Shown: positions 49,746-57,972 of the stretch, piece by piece
How the letters are laid out: the number at the start of each line of letters is the position of its first letter
Numbering within the stretch: the first letter of the stretch is position 1
Assembly: GCA_021848045.1 (NCBI GenBank)
Contig: JAJZNC010000060.1
Location: 62,001 to 126,000 of the forward strand
DNA: 64,000 nucleotides
Direction: 5' to 3'
Source: an archaeon
Lineage (GTDB): Archaea; Thermoproteota; Nitrososphaeria; Nitrososphaerales; Gagatemarchaeaceae
Made by a program: the position numbers and the translations under genes
Notes under the pieces: generated by a model
What the model was told of the DNA's origin: nothing
Seen by the model: the letters and a program-made list of their open reading frames with translations, nothing else
Databases searched by the model: none

Positions 49746-50429
49746 TTGAAGCTCCACTTTGTGATAGGGGAGGCCGCGCTCGAGCTCGTCCCCAAACCCC
49801 TCTGGAGGGAACCCTCGGTGAGGAGAGACGCCGAGCGGCGAGGAGTCGAGCCTGGAAGGATCCTCCTCGACAGGAGCGTGCACCACTCCGCGATGCTGAA
49901 GCTCGAGGACGGGTACAGGAGAGGGAGGCCTGACCTCGTGCACCTTACGCTGCTCAGTGTCACCAGCACGCCCCTGCACCAGGAGGGAAAGGCCAGGACG
50001 TACATCCATACGCTCGGCGACTCGGTGCTCGAGTTTGGGGAAGTTGCAAGGCCCCCGAAGAGCTACGCTAGGTTCCGCAACCTCATGGAGAAGGTGCTGG
50101 CGGAACGGCCCCGAGAGGGCCTTGTGAGGGTACGCGATGCGGACATTCCGCGGCTGCTAGAGTCTACAGGGTTAGACCTCTCTATAGGGCTCTCGGTGCA
50201 GGGTGCGCCAGCGTCTTTTGAGGCCCTCTCGAACGACATCACGGCGACGAAGGATCCGGCGGTCGTCGTAGGCGGGTTCCCCCGGGGGCACTTCCTGGCC
50301 AGCAGCATGAGGGCGTTCGACCGCTTGGCGAGGATCCACGAGAGGCCGCTGGACGCGCACGTTGTCGCCGCGCGCATCGTCTACGAGGTAGAGAAGTCGC
50401 TCGGGAAGGTCGAGCGAGACCAACGGTAA
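49746..50429 (+). CDS. nep1: rRNA pseudouridine N1-methyltransferase Nep1 (Emg1)
   Basis: SPOUT methyltransferase acting on a pseudouridine of 16S rRNA, in the pathway completed by Tsr3 (17756-18286). About 227 residues from TTG 49746: LHFVIGEAALELVPK, LLDRSVHHSAMLKLEDGYRR, GRPDLVHLTLLSVTSTPLHQ, and the cofactor knot VVVGGFPRGHF. Upstream in-frame residues do not match the family, and the TATA-like box at 49710 favours the TTG start with a leaderless message. Followed by the intron-bearing tRNA-Gly. Confidence 0.92.
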   Translation: MKLHFVIGEAALELVPKPLWREPSVRRDAERRGVEPGRILLDRSVHHSAMLKLEDGYRRGRPDLVHLTLLSVTSTPLHQEGKARTYIHTLGDSVLEFGEVARPPKSYARFRNLMEKVLAERPREGLVRVRDADIPRLLESTGLDLSIGLSVQGAPASFEALSNDITATKDPAVVVGGFPRGHFLASSMRAFDRLARIHERPLDAHVVAARIVYEVEKSLGKVERDQR

Positions 50430-50459
50430 AAAAGGGGGTAGTTGGAGGTGCAAGCTCGC

Positions 50460-50606
50460 GCGGTCGTCGTCCAGAGCACGCCCAAAACGTGTGGAGAGTC
50501 TGGTCTAGAGTCCACCGGACGGAAAAGACTTCAGCCCTCCAAGCTGGCAATTCGCGTCCCCATAAGGCGCGGACCAGAGACCAGGGTTCAAATCCCTGCG
50601 ACCGCA
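50460..50606 (+). tRNA. tRNA-Gly(TCC) with three introns; attachment site
   Basis: The 147-nt gene gives a 75-nt tRNA after removal of introns at about 50475-50498 (D loop; a 22-nt variant 50476-50497 also folds), 50509-50526 (18 nt, D stem 22/23) and 50550-50579 (30 nt, 45/46). Spliced stems: acceptor GCGGTCG/CGACCGC, D GTCC/GGAC, anticodon TCAGC/GCTGG, T CAGGG/CCCTG, T loop TTCAAAT. The third intron has a clean bulge-helix-bulge (CTGG/CCAG, bulges CAA and AGA). The anticodon loop CCTCCAA has C at position 33 instead of T. TATA-like TAAAAAA at 50427. The last 13 bases are repeated at 62521. Intron ends in the D arm are tentative. Confidence 0.8.
50594..50606 (+). repeat. Left attachment repeat (attL) in tRNA-Gly
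   Basis: CCCTGCGACCGCA, the T-stem 3' strand plus acceptor 3' strand and discriminator base of tRNA-Gly; identical to 62521-62533. Confidence 0.8.
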
Positions 50607-50656
50607 CTCTTATCTACGTTTAAATACGTTCCTCACATCTGTCATTTCGAAGGAAA

Positions 50657-51940
50657 TTGGCCCGTCCAAGGCACAAGCAGCTCCTAAGGGACCCGGATGT
50701 GGAGAGATGGTTCAACAACCTGGCGCGAGGAAGCGTAATCACTGCGGAGGAGCGGCTCCGGCGGCTGGGGCGTTTCTGCAACGCGACAGGCTACACGCCG
50801 CAGACGGTCGTCGATTTCAAGTGGAAGGACCCGGAGGGCTTCGACAAGTTCATGATGGACTATGTTGACGACTCCTTGAAGAAGGGGGAGAAGCCGGCCC
50901 AGGTGAAGAACAACCTCGTCACCATGAGATCGTGGCTGGGTCACTTTGGGCTGAAGATAGAAAGGAGGATCAAGCTGCCTGTCTCGGACTATGTAGACGA
51001 GGTCGTCCCCACAAAGGAACAGCTCGCCCAGCTCCTCAGACATTGCGACACAAGGGCCAGAGCGATTGCTGCGCTAATGGCCTTCTCTGGATTGCGACCG
51101 GAGAGCCTGGGGAACTACTTGGGCAACGACGGCTTGAGGCTGAGCGATCTCCGCGAGCTGGAAGTCAAGAAGAAAGATGGTGCGGTGGAGTTCTCCAAAG
51201 TCCCGACGATTGTTGTAGTCAGGAAGACGCTCAGCAAGGCCCGGCACCAATACTTCTCTTTCCTGCCGGAGGAGGGATGCCAGTACCTGAAGGAGTACCT
51301 CGAGGCGAGATTGAGGGACGGTGAGAAGCTGCAGCCTGACAGCCCATTGATTAGCCACACAAGGGCGAGCAGCAGGCTTTCATTCCTCAGGACTACGAAG
51401 CTCGCTTGGGAGGTGAAACTGGCGATCAAGGCGACGGGGTTCACATGGAGGCCTTACGTGCTGCGGTCGTACTGCGACACAGCCTTTGATATCGCGGAGT
51501 CGAAGGGGTTCATCTCCCACCCCTGGCGGCAGTTCTTCATGGGACACAAGGGCGACATCGAGGCGAGGTACTCGACCAACAAGACGAGGTTGCCACCCGA
51601 CATGATAGAGGAGATGCGAGGAGCCTACAAGCGGTGCGAGGAGCTTCTTCAGACCTCCAAGGGAGAGGCGAGCAGCGAGAAGATTAAGGAGACCTTCAAG
51701 GAACAGCTACTGCTGGTCGCCGGGTTCAAGCCGGAGGAAGTAGAGAAGATGGACCTGACGCAGATAACCAACGAACAGCTCCAGGATATAGTGAGGCAGC
51801 GCTTGCTGGGGGCGATGGTCAACAACGGCTCGAGGCAGAGGGTCATCAACACGGGGGAGGTGGAGCACTACATCCAGCAAGGATGGGAGTACGTTGCCCC
51901 GCTCTCGAACGACAGAGTGATTCTCAAACTCCCAATCTGA
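50657..51940 (+). CDS. int: Tyrosine recombinase/integrase
   Basis: 427 residues. N-terminal SAM-like domain (about 15-105) and catalytic domain with the conserved residues: Arg I in MAFSGLRPESLGNY, Lys in the beta hairpin region, Arg II in YVLRSYCDTAFD (the preceding position is Tyr/Val rather than His), His III in FMGHKGDIEARY, and nucleophile Tyr in ARYSTN. A C-terminal extension of about 120 residues (KETFKEQLLLVAGFKPEEVE) follows, as in thaumarchaeal element integrases. TTG start. Adjacent to the tRNA-Gly attachment site and intact, so the element may still excise. Confidence 0.9.
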   Translation: MARPRHKQLLRDPDVERWFNNLARGSVITAEERLRRLGRFCNATGYTPQTVVDFKWKDPEGFDKFMMDYVDDSLKKGEKPAQVKNNLVTMRSWLGHFGLKIERRIKLPVSDYVDEVVPTKEQLAQLLRHCDTRARAIAALMAFSGLRPESLGNYLGNDGLRLSDLRELEVKKKDGAVEFSKVPTIVVVRKTLSKARHQYFSFLPEEGCQYLKEYLEARLRDGEKLQPDSPLISHTRASSRLSFLRTTKLAWEVKLAIKATGFTWRPYVLRSYCDTAFDIAESKGFISHPWRQFFMGHKGDIEARYSTNKTRLPPDMIEEMRGAYKRCEELLQTSKGEASSEKIKETFKEQLLLVAGFKPEEVEKMDLTQITNEQLQDIVRQRLLGAMVNNGSRQRVINTGEVEHYIQQGWEYVAPLSNDRVILKLPI

Positions 51941-51969
51941 GTCGTGTGAAAGAACGACGAGGCGATCCA

Positions 51970-52443
51970 ATGACCAATCGGCCACGGCTGAGCGACAGGA
52001 TAAGACTGCCCGAAGGCTTCAGGTTGATCCAGCGAACAGACATCGAACAGGAATTCAGCTGCGGCGAGCCGCGCATGGACAAGTACCCTCTCCGCCAGTA
52101 CTACGAGTGGAGCCTTGAACCTGAAGCCTTGGTCATTGTCCGAGAGGTCGAAAGTCGAGTCGCCGGCGTTCAATATCTGATGGTGCACGGTGGCTACATC
52201 ATGCTGGAGATGCTCGCGCGGAACAAGCTGCTGCAGTACCCTGGAGCCGGCGGCGACCTCGTGAGGGTCGTCGAGCGCGTCGTAGCTCCCCAGCTAGGAA
52301 TCACCGAAATTCGAATGGAGGCCCTGCAGCATGTTGTGAGGTATTATGACGACGTATTGGGATACGAGGAGAGTGGGAAGTCCTACAGGGATCCTGAGTG
52401 GGGCTTGCTCACGCCTAAGAGGAAATTTTTGCCTCGACCTTAG
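51970..52443 (+). CDS. GNAT-like acetyltransferase
   Basis: 157 residues. A GNAT-like pattern is suggested by FRLIQRTDIEQEFSCGEPRM (N-terminal strand and the CGEPRMDKY-type start seen in toxin-like GNATs), VIVREVESRVAGVQYLMVHG, MLARNKLLQYPGAGGDLVRV (acetyl-CoA pyrophosphate loop position) and LQHVVRYYDDVLGYEE. ATG 51970 follows the integrase by 29 bp. The tail overlaps a convergent ribbon-helix-helix gene. A toxin role is conceivable but the classical order (RHH first, same strand) is not present. Confidence 0.65.
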   Translation: MTNRPRLSDRIRLPEGFRLIQRTDIEQEFSCGEPRMDKYPLRQYYEWSLEPEALVIVREVESRVAGVQYLMVHGGYIMLEMLARNKLLQYPGAGGDLVRVVERVVAPQLGITEIRMEALQHVVRYYDDVLGYEESGKSYRDPEWGLLTPKRKFLPRP

Positions 52444-52645
52444 ACTTTGAGCGCAACGTCTTCGGGTTGACCAGGTGAGCGCCTTGGTCGGGCTCTGCGC
52501 GCACCTCTGCGATGTACTTCTGGATGTAGGTGCTCTCCCTAAGGTGAGTCTCGATTTCTCTGGACACATTGGTGCCGCTGTCGAGCGCGGCCCGGGTCAG
52601 AGCGGAATAGAGCTCCGGAGTCATCGAGATTGTCGTTTTTATCAT
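52415..52645 (-). CDS. Ribbon-helix-helix protein
   Basis: 76 residues: beta strand KTTISMTPELYSALTRAALD, second helix GTNVSREIETHLRES, then a charged C-terminal tail ending with overlap into the convergent GNAT gene. The TTISM strand with following helix is typical of MetJ/Arc-type DNA-binding domains such as antitoxins. Upstream minus-strand promoter region is AT-rich (TATAAGAATA near 52666). Confidence 0.75.
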   Translation of the reverse strand: MIKTTISMTPELYSALTRAALDSGTNVSREIETHLRESTYIQKYIAEVRAEPDQGAHLVNPKTLRSKSKVEAKISS

Positions 52646-52759
52646 ACTCTAGCCTTACCCTAGTATTCTTATAAACATGCCTGCATTTCATTATCCCGAG
52701 CAAAAGGCTGCGAAGACCGCCTTTGGGGGAAGAATAATACCTGAGACGTCGGAAGCCCC

Positions 52760-53449
52760 TCACGCAGATCGCTCTGCCGGAGGCTCCAATCCCGCTAGAC
52801 TATTGTCCACTTTCCGCGCAGCCTCTCTAAACAAGGCTAGGGAACTGAGTATTTCCTCCTTCACCGGACCCTCGGGTAGTTCCTTCGCTAGATCGAGTAG
52901 ATGGCGATAACGATCTTTCATCCCCCATTTGATGAACCTCTTCTCCCAAAGAATTCCCCCAGTGAGCAATTCAGTAAGTCGGATTTCAGTCCCTTTGCTC
53001 TCACCTTTTTCGAGGTCCTCCCGCATCAGCGACGGGTTGTACTTCAACAACAGATTCCGGATGACCTCCAGCTTCTCGTTCACCTCTCTTTTGTCCTTGC
53101 CATCCAATCGCCTGAAGGTCCTCAGAAGAAGATAGCGGAGGTCGAAGAGTAGATCATAACAGCGGCCCAGTGCTATCGCAATCCGCGTGTTAGTTATGAT
53201 TTCGAGGTCGTCTTCCTCTTCCGCGAGCCTAATGAATCTGATTCGCTCCAGTTCCCGCCTTCCTGCATCGGTAAGTACGTAACGACCTTCTTCGTCTTTT
53301 GAGATGAATTCCGATTCACCAAGCCTCGCCAGCGTGACATAGATTGTTTTGTCGGGCCTTCTTGATTCCCTGACCAGGTCGGAGTAACGTGTTGGCCCCT
53401 TCTTGAGCAATTCTAGAATTGAACCCTTCACTGTGCCGTCTGGCATCAA
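52760..53449 (-). CDS. Winged-helix (PadR-like) regulator
   Basis: 229 residues. N-terminal winged helix: GSILELLKKGPTRYSDLVRE, TIYVTLARLGESEFISKDEE, GRYVLTDAGRRELERI. The remainder is helical with a leucine-rich stretch (CYDLLFDLRYLLLRTFRRL) likely for dimerisation. Two inverted repeats (53454-53465, 53495-53510) flank a shared palindromic TATA box in the divergent promoter region, so autoregulation together with control of the 53515-54976 operon is likely. Confidence 0.78.
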   Translation of the reverse strand: MMPDGTVKGSILELLKKGPTRYSDLVRESRRPDKTIYVTLARLGESEFISKDEEGRYVLTDAGRRELERIRFIRLAEEEDDLEIITNTRIAIALGRCYDLLFDLRYLLLRTFRRLDGKDKREVNEKLEVIRNLLLKYNPSLMREDLEKGESKGTEIRLTELLTGGILWEKRFIKWGMKDRYRHLLDLAKELPEGPVKEEILSSLALFREAARKVDNSLAGLEPPAERSA

Positions 53450-53453
53450 CCTA

Positions 53454-53510
53454 CCTACGCGTAGGAAGGCTTATAAGGATAACTCTACGCAGTCCCTACC
53501 CATAGGTAGG
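53454..53510. promoter_or_regulatory. Divergent promoter with two palindromic operators
   Basis: CCTACGCGTAGG (53454-53465) is a perfect 12-bp palindrome; CCTACC-CATA-GGTAGG (53495-53510) repeats the same half-site. Between them CTTATAAG (53470-53477) is a self-complementary TATA box usable in both directions. The layout fits repression of both divergent units by the adjacent winged-helix protein. Confidence 0.72.
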
Positions 53511-53514
53511 TAAG

Positions 53515-53724
53515 ATGGAACTGCAGCACGAAGAATCCGCGCTAGTCAAAATTCGCTGCGTAAAATCGTGGGCGATCGCGAGCCTAAGGGCTGATTCCCC
53601 GCTAAGAAAAGTGCTAGAACGCGAACTTGACGTCATACGAGTCGACGAGTTTGTTGTAAAATTAGGAGTATGGCTGCAGCTCTTGGAGGTAGAAGAGGAG
53701 GAGAGAGACAATGGCCGGTACTGA
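53515..53724 (+). CDS. Small protein, unknown, operon leader
   Basis: 69 residues: HEESALVKIRCVKSWAIASL, then a helix SPLRKVLERELDVIRVDEFV and a Glu-rich end (LEVEEEERDNGRY). No family recognised. First gene of a three-gene unit; it overlaps the next gene by 14 bp and starts 5 bp after the second operator, suggesting a very short leader. Confidence 0.55.
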   Translation: MELQHEESALVKIRCVKSWAIASLRADSPLRKVLERELDVIRVDEFVVKLGVWLQLLEVEEEERDNGRY

Positions 53725-54016
53725 CCTGCTCCTGGACTGGACTATCCTGTTCGAAGTTGGCTACCTCATCCTCGACGCGTTTGTGAACTTCGACAAGAAG
53801 AATCGGGAAATGACTGCGAGACGGATCGTGGTGGTCTCCCTGCTGTCTCTTCTTGGGTCGTCAATCCTGTTGGTACTCGTCGGACAGGTCAATCAGGACC
53901 TTCCTGCGTTCACGGGCCCTCTTCTAAGCGCCGTCTGGATTGCGTTGCTCTTCTTGGTCTTCCGCGGCTCCTGGATGCTCTATCATTCCATGCTCGCCTA
54001 TTCTGGGCGTCTCTAG
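53711..54016 (+). CDS. Three-helix membrane protein, unknown
   Basis: 101 residues with helices DLLLDWTILFEVGYLILDAF (partly amphipathic), RIVVVSLLSLLGSSILLVLV and LLSAVWIALLFLVFRGSWML, separated by short charged loops. No family recognised. Overlaps the preceding small gene and is followed after 9 bp by the coiled-coil protein, so all three are probably made together. Confidence 0.65.
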   Translation: MAGTDLLLDWTILFEVGYLILDAFVNFDKKNREMTARRIVVVSLLSLLGSSILLVLVGQVNQDLPAFTGPLLSAVWIALLFLVFRGSWMLYHSMLAYSGRL

Positions 54017-54025
54017 TCGGAGCGA

Positions 54026-54976
54026 GTGGACACCGTGGAGCTGGTGGAAAAGCGGACCTCCGAGACACTCGCTCCGATGGGTGAGAAAGTCGGAAAAATC
54101 GAAGCCATCGCGGACGCCCTGAGGGCTTCCGTCGAGCAGTGGGACAAGAAGGCACCTCAGACTCTTGATGCGATAAAGAAGGCGAGCGACGCAACGAGCA
54201 GGTCTAACGAGTGGATCTTCAACTGGGTGGAGATGGCGAAGAAGGACATGAACCACATCGCCAGCCGGTACGAGGAGATGGCCGAGGCGCACCGAAATGG
54301 CGCGGCGACAATCTACCTGGTTTCAAACAAGCTGGAGTCGCTGGTCGAGAGGGCCTCGATTCTCGAGGAGGCCATAGACGAGCTCCTGGCCGACCGCGCT
54401 GGGGCACCAAAGGAGGATGGGAACGTTGACGGCCCCGGCAGCAAAAGCTTGGTACAAGCGGGGGTGGCGGAATCGAGTCTGGTCGTTGCAGCGGAGAAAG
54501 AGGGTACCGCAACAGGGCGCAAGCAGCTGACCAGGGAGGACGGGCTGGCAAACAGGGAGCGGGGCAACAACGCCCAGCTGATGTTCTGCGAGCAGATTCT
54601 TCGTGGGGCAGGGAAGCTGGTGGACAACAGCATAAAGGAGGGGACCCCGGACTACGTCTTCTACGCTCCCGGGACGCGCAACCCCAGGGGCGTAGGCGCG
54701 TTCAAGGCACTGACGTTAAGAGAGGACGGGACTAGGCAGAGGTGGATACCGAGGAGGAAGGTGCTCGCGGAGCAGCGCATGGCCCTGAAGTTGGGCGTCC
54801 CGCTCATCCTGTTCGTCCTTAATTTCGCGAACGGAAGGATTTGGTCCAAGGTCGTAGCGGTGGGGGAGCTGAAGGAGTTCAGCGGGCTCACCACGCCTCT
54901 GATGATGGTGGAAAACGACACGCAAGCAGAGAAGGCGTGCAAGGAGACGCTGGAGATGGCCCTCCAGCTGCTCTGA
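54026..54976 (+). CDS. Coiled-coil protein with possible PD-(D/E)XK-like C-domain
   Basis: 316 residues. The N-terminal half (1-125) is a predicted coiled coil (EKVGKIEAIADALRASVEQW ... VSNKLESLVERASILEEAID), then a low-complexity linker, then a domain from about 185 with NNAQLMFCEQILRGAGKLVD, GTPDYVFYAP, GAFKALTLRE and VPLILFVLNF. The order helix, D, ...xK, strand resembles restriction-endonuclease folds as in RmuC-type proteins, but the usual D/E-x-K reads AFK, so activity is uncertain. GTG start. Last gene of the membrane-protein operon. Confidence 0.6.
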   Translation: MDTVELVEKRTSETLAPMGEKVGKIEAIADALRASVEQWDKKAPQTLDAIKKASDATSRSNEWIFNWVEMAKKDMNHIASRYEEMAEAHRNGAATIYLVSNKLESLVERASILEEAIDELLADRAGAPKEDGNVDGPGSKSLVQAGVAESSLVVAAEKEGTATGRKQLTREDGLANRERGNNAQLMFCEQILRGAGKLVDNSIKEGTPDYVFYAPGTRNPRGVGAFKALTLREDGTRQRWIPRRKVLAEQRMALKLGVPLILFVLNFANGRIWSKVVAVGELKEFSGLTTPLMMVENDTQAEKACKETLEMALQLL

Positions 54977-55271
54977 TGCGCGGACGTGCTTCCGCTGTCA
55001 CGCATTGTCGCGACAGTCTCGCCTGTCCAGCGGTGCTCGCCCGCACACGGCGCCGCACCCTTTTTTATTACTAAGCAAGCCCCTAATCTTGACCATCAGC
55101 ACATCGCGACAACCCGTGCACCCGCACCTCCCAACCCCCTTTGACAGTCCGCCTGTCGCCGGCCGACCGCAGTCGGATAGTTCCGCGTTGCTAGAGTGTT
55201 TTCGTTCAACCCGTCCCTAGAGGCATCCGTTGGCTTCGGCTCGAATAGTCTCCTGAGACACAGCGCGTACG

Positions 55272-55628
55272 TTACCCCCTACGCCTCTCTATCACGACTC
55301 GCTTGCCGTCTATCCTCGCGACCAGCTCCTCGAGTGGCTTGAAGGGGAAGGCGCTGTCACTCACGAACTCGCTGGGGAGGTTGATGCTGTGCCTCCCCTT
55401 TGACACGTAGATCTTGACCTTTGCTTGCGCCGTCGCAGGATTATTACTCGGTAGCTTCAAAAGGTATCCCTGCTTCAATATCTCGAGGTGCCGCCTCGCA
55501 TACAGAGAGGTGCTCGTCTCCTTCATCGAGGTCGTCATGAGGGTGAGCAGGAAACGCGAGAACGACGCAGAGAGGATAGCCTCCCTGATGCTGTCGTCCA
55601 GGGCTAGACTGGGAGCGGATTCTGCCAA
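55272..55628 (-). CDS. Hypothetical protein, unknown
   Basis: 118 residues, no known family. N-terminal helical half (DDSIREAILSASFSRFLLTL, TSLYARRHLEILKQG) and C-terminal beta half (KVKIYVSKGRHSINLPSEFV, RIDGKRVVIERRRG), so an alpha/beta protein of plausible DNA-binding size. Lone gene in an AT-rich part of the element. Start ATG 55628. Confidence 0.5.
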   Translation of the reverse strand: MAESAPSLALDDSIREAILSASFSRFLLTLMTTSMKETSTSLYARRHLEILKQGYLLKLPSNNPATAQAKVKIYVSKGRHSINLPSEFVSDSAFPFKPLEELVARIDGKRVVIERRRG

Positions 55629-55830
55629 AGTTTAGATTATTAGTTGCCACTACTCTAACCAGTTTTTCGAGCGGATTAGCCGTGCAGGAGACCGTGAAGT
55701 TGCCCTCGGGAAGGGCGGCGCTTCCGTCTGCAGGGCACCTACCTGGATGAAGAAGCACACCCCCAATTCTCTTGTGATTCGGTGCAAAAGATAAATCGAG
55801 GACCCTCATCCAAAATGTAAGCAGAAGTCT

Positions 55831-56097
55831 ATGAAATCGATACTAGTGGCCGGCGTTTTCCTAGTGGTCGGTCTGGCCTTCTTCTTTCTTGCTCCCGTCT
55901 ATCAAGTTTCGTACCATAACCCTCCGGTCTGCAATTCGGCCAACGCGGTGATATATTGTGGTGCGGTGGTCCCTCCTTCAATCTGGAAGTCACTGAGCTG
56001 CGTTGTCGGCATCGGAGCAGGAGTGATATATGTCACCGGTCCCTTTCCCTCACCTCGGTATCGTTTAGGCGATTTCCTTCTTTATTGTCCCCTTTGA
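55831..56097 (+). CDS. Small membrane protein, unknown
   Basis: 88 residues: N-terminal hydrophobic helix (SILVAGVFLVVGLAFFFLAP), an extracellular-looking loop with two cysteines (PVCNSANAVIYCGAVVPP), and a second helix (SLSCVVGIGAGVIYVTGPF). Such helix-loop(Cys)-helix proteins are frequent in archaeal elements. Function unknown. Confidence 0.5.
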   Translation: MKSILVAGVFLVVGLAFFFLAPVYQVSYHNPPVCNSANAVIYCGAVVPPSIWKSLSCVVGIGAGVIYVTGPFPSPRYRLGDFLLYCPL

Positions 56098-56503
56098 ACC
56101 AAGTCAGCCGATGAATCCTGACAGGCCTTCAAAATTGCCAAAGCCGACATCAACTCGACAGGGAGTTTATGGGGAGCTTTTTGCCCCTATTGCGAGGACG
56201 TTTTGAGAAAATACGTTATCTGACAGACTGAATGAGAATCAGGTCATTGCTGTTGCAACATTCTTGAAGGCACAATGATTGCCACTAACTAACGTTAGTG
56301 AGAAGCGAATCGACATCAAAGACATTTGTCCCGACAAAGTAACGGAACTACTCATTGAAGCGAAAGGCGAGATTGGTTCGAAGGGTCGGACTGAGCGTTA
56401 CAAGGAGAGTTTCTCTCTTGGACAGAAGAAGGGACCGTTTAGGCAAGCAGCTACTATGGGCGGCTCATGCTTTCAGCACTGCCCCCTCGTCTCGAATGCT
56501 TGA
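56098..56503. other. Intergenic stretch within the element
   Basis: About 400 bp, AT-rich. A plus-strand frame at 56279-56503 has a mixed charged sequence and no family match; I do not consider it a gene. The palindromic CTAACGTTAG at 56287-56296 is noted. Confidence 0.4.
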
Positions 56504-57439
56504 TTAGGAATCCTTCCAACCGAGGGTGAGGGTCGTGGCGCCGCTATTCCAGCCAGCGGTTGGAGTGCAGAAGGTATCGGGCGTCGATGCGCTCGTAGTA
56601 GCGGTACCGCCACTGGGGCTCGTTGTGTAGGAGACCGAGCCAAAGGCATCTGAGGTCGTTCCGGGCATCTGCGTACAGGTGCTCAAATTGATGGGTTCGA
56701 GGGCGCCCGCATAAGCCAAGGGATACTGGTCAGAAGTGCACTGGTACAGAATTGAATGTGTGCCCGCGGAGGTATCCTTGGCGTTTATCCCGTACCCCGG
56801 TCCGTTATTGATGCAACCGGATATACTTGAGTAGTATGTCATCACCCCTTGAATGGTGTCACCGTTACTTGTGCTCACAGGGGTGGCATAATCGACGATG
56901 CTTCCGATAAGGGCATACGCCGTAAGCCTAAAGCTATTGGAGCAGTCAGTTGAGGTGATGCAGCCATAGGTCAGAAGGGGCTGTATTATGTCCGGGTTGT
57001 TCTGGGTCGAGTAGTACACAAGAGCGTCGAACAGTCCTACTCCTTGGTTCGAACCAAATGATCCGCTTGAGGGATTTGGAGGACGGGTCCATTGATCCTG
57101 GAAGCTGGCAAAATATTGGTTGAGGTTCAACCCACCCTCCGTTCCGAGAGCCTCAGGTCCGCCGGAGCAGCAGGAATAAACCACACTCGTCATAGAGCAC
57201 GGGATAGCCGCGTTCGCCACGACGCTGCCGTTCGGAAAAATAATCGTGCCAGCTGCAGAATTCACAATCGAACCCGACGGTACTTCACGGGCGCAGAACG
57301 ATCCTCCGTCCTGCGAGGATACCGCAGAAGTCGAAAGGGGTGCCGCGATTGCGGTCGACAATCCGCCTGATGTGATTAGGACCGCTAATAGTGCAAACAT
57401 ACCTATGACCTCCAGTTTGGATATTGCCCGGCGCATCAT
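56504..57439 (-). CDS. Secreted protein, unknown
   Basis: 311 residues with a signal peptide/anchor (KLEVIGMFALLAVLITSGGL) and a long Gly/Ser/Thr/Tyr-rich domain with about a dozen cysteines (for example VVYSCCSGGPEALG, CITSTDCSN, CINNGPGYGINAKD). No enzymatic motif is recognised. Asn/Gln-rich segments such as LNLNQYFASFQDQW suggest a beta-rich surface protein. Lies in the part of the element rich in exported proteins. Confidence 0.6.
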   Translation of the reverse strand: MMRRAISKLEVIGMFALLAVLITSGGLSTAIAAPLSTSAVSSQDGGSFCAREVPSGSIVNSAAGTIIFPNGSVVANAAIPCSMTSVVYSCCSGGPEALGTEGGLNLNQYFASFQDQWTRPPNPSSGSFGSNQGVGLFDALVYYSTQNNPDIIQPLLTYGCITSTDCSNSFRLTAYALIGSIVDYATPVSTSNGDTIQGVMTYYSSISGCINNGPGYGINAKDTSAGTHSILYQCTSDQYPLAYAGALEPINLSTCTQMPGTTSDAFGSVSYTTSPSGGTATTSASTPDTFCTPTAGWNSGATTLTLGWKDS

Positions 57440-57559
57440 TGCGTCCGAAAGTCATTGGCCCGGACCTAAAAAGGAAGATTCACAACTGATAACTCAATTG
57501 AATAATCAACTGATAACAATGTTCTGTAAAATCACAGGCAAGCCGCCTCTACTATCTTC

Positions 57560-57946
57560 CTAGGCCTCTCCTGTCTGCCGGTATCCCTTCAAAGTATCTT
57601 CTATGTACCTGAGCAGGATCGGGTCACTACAGGTGAACTTGTAGGTCTTATGCGTTCTATCTCCATGACCTTTTGTGGTGACCTCGGCCACGAGATGAAG
57701 TCGTAGCGACGAATACTGGGGCTCGTACGAGCCTGGTTGGCCGCGAATGGCTCCGATGACTTCACTTGGGTAGAGACGTGTCTTGTGACAAATCTCGGAG
57801 ACAGAAAGCGGGTCCAGGCTGTTCATGAGAGTCCAAAGCACGAGACGCCGCACCCGTCCTCGCAATGCCATGTTAAGCAAGCGACGATCGACATTAGGGT
57901 CGCGCGTGGCATCAGCCATGACAAACCCAGAAGATTGTTCTACCAT
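57560..57946 (-). CDS. Winged-helix regulator, unknown
   Basis: 128 residues; the winged helix runs RRLVLWTLMNSLDPLSVSEI, CHKTRLYPSEVIGAIRGQPG, then a wing with LHLVAEVTTKGHGDRTHKTY and a C-terminal helix (PILLRYIEDTLKGYRQTGEA). This is a common archaeal type of predicted transcription regulator. ATG 57919 is an alternative start. It may control the secreted-protein gene downstream. Confidence 0.68.
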   Translation of the reverse strand: MVEQSSGFVMADATRDPNVDRRLLNMALRGRVRRLVLWTLMNSLDPLSVSEICHKTRLYPSEVIGAIRGQPGSYEPQYSSLRLHLVAEVTTKGHGDRTHKTYKFTCSDPILLRYIEDTLKGYRQTGEA

Positions 57947-57972
57947 CCTCGTATTTACGCATTTTCACGAAA

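Noticed and set aside
51970-52645. GNAT/ribbon-helix-helix toxin-antitoxin pair
   Set aside because: The genes are convergent rather than in one operon with the antitoxin first, so the pairing is not supported.
56279-56503. 74-codon frame in the element
   Set aside because: No start context or family match and no operon partner; left as intergenic.
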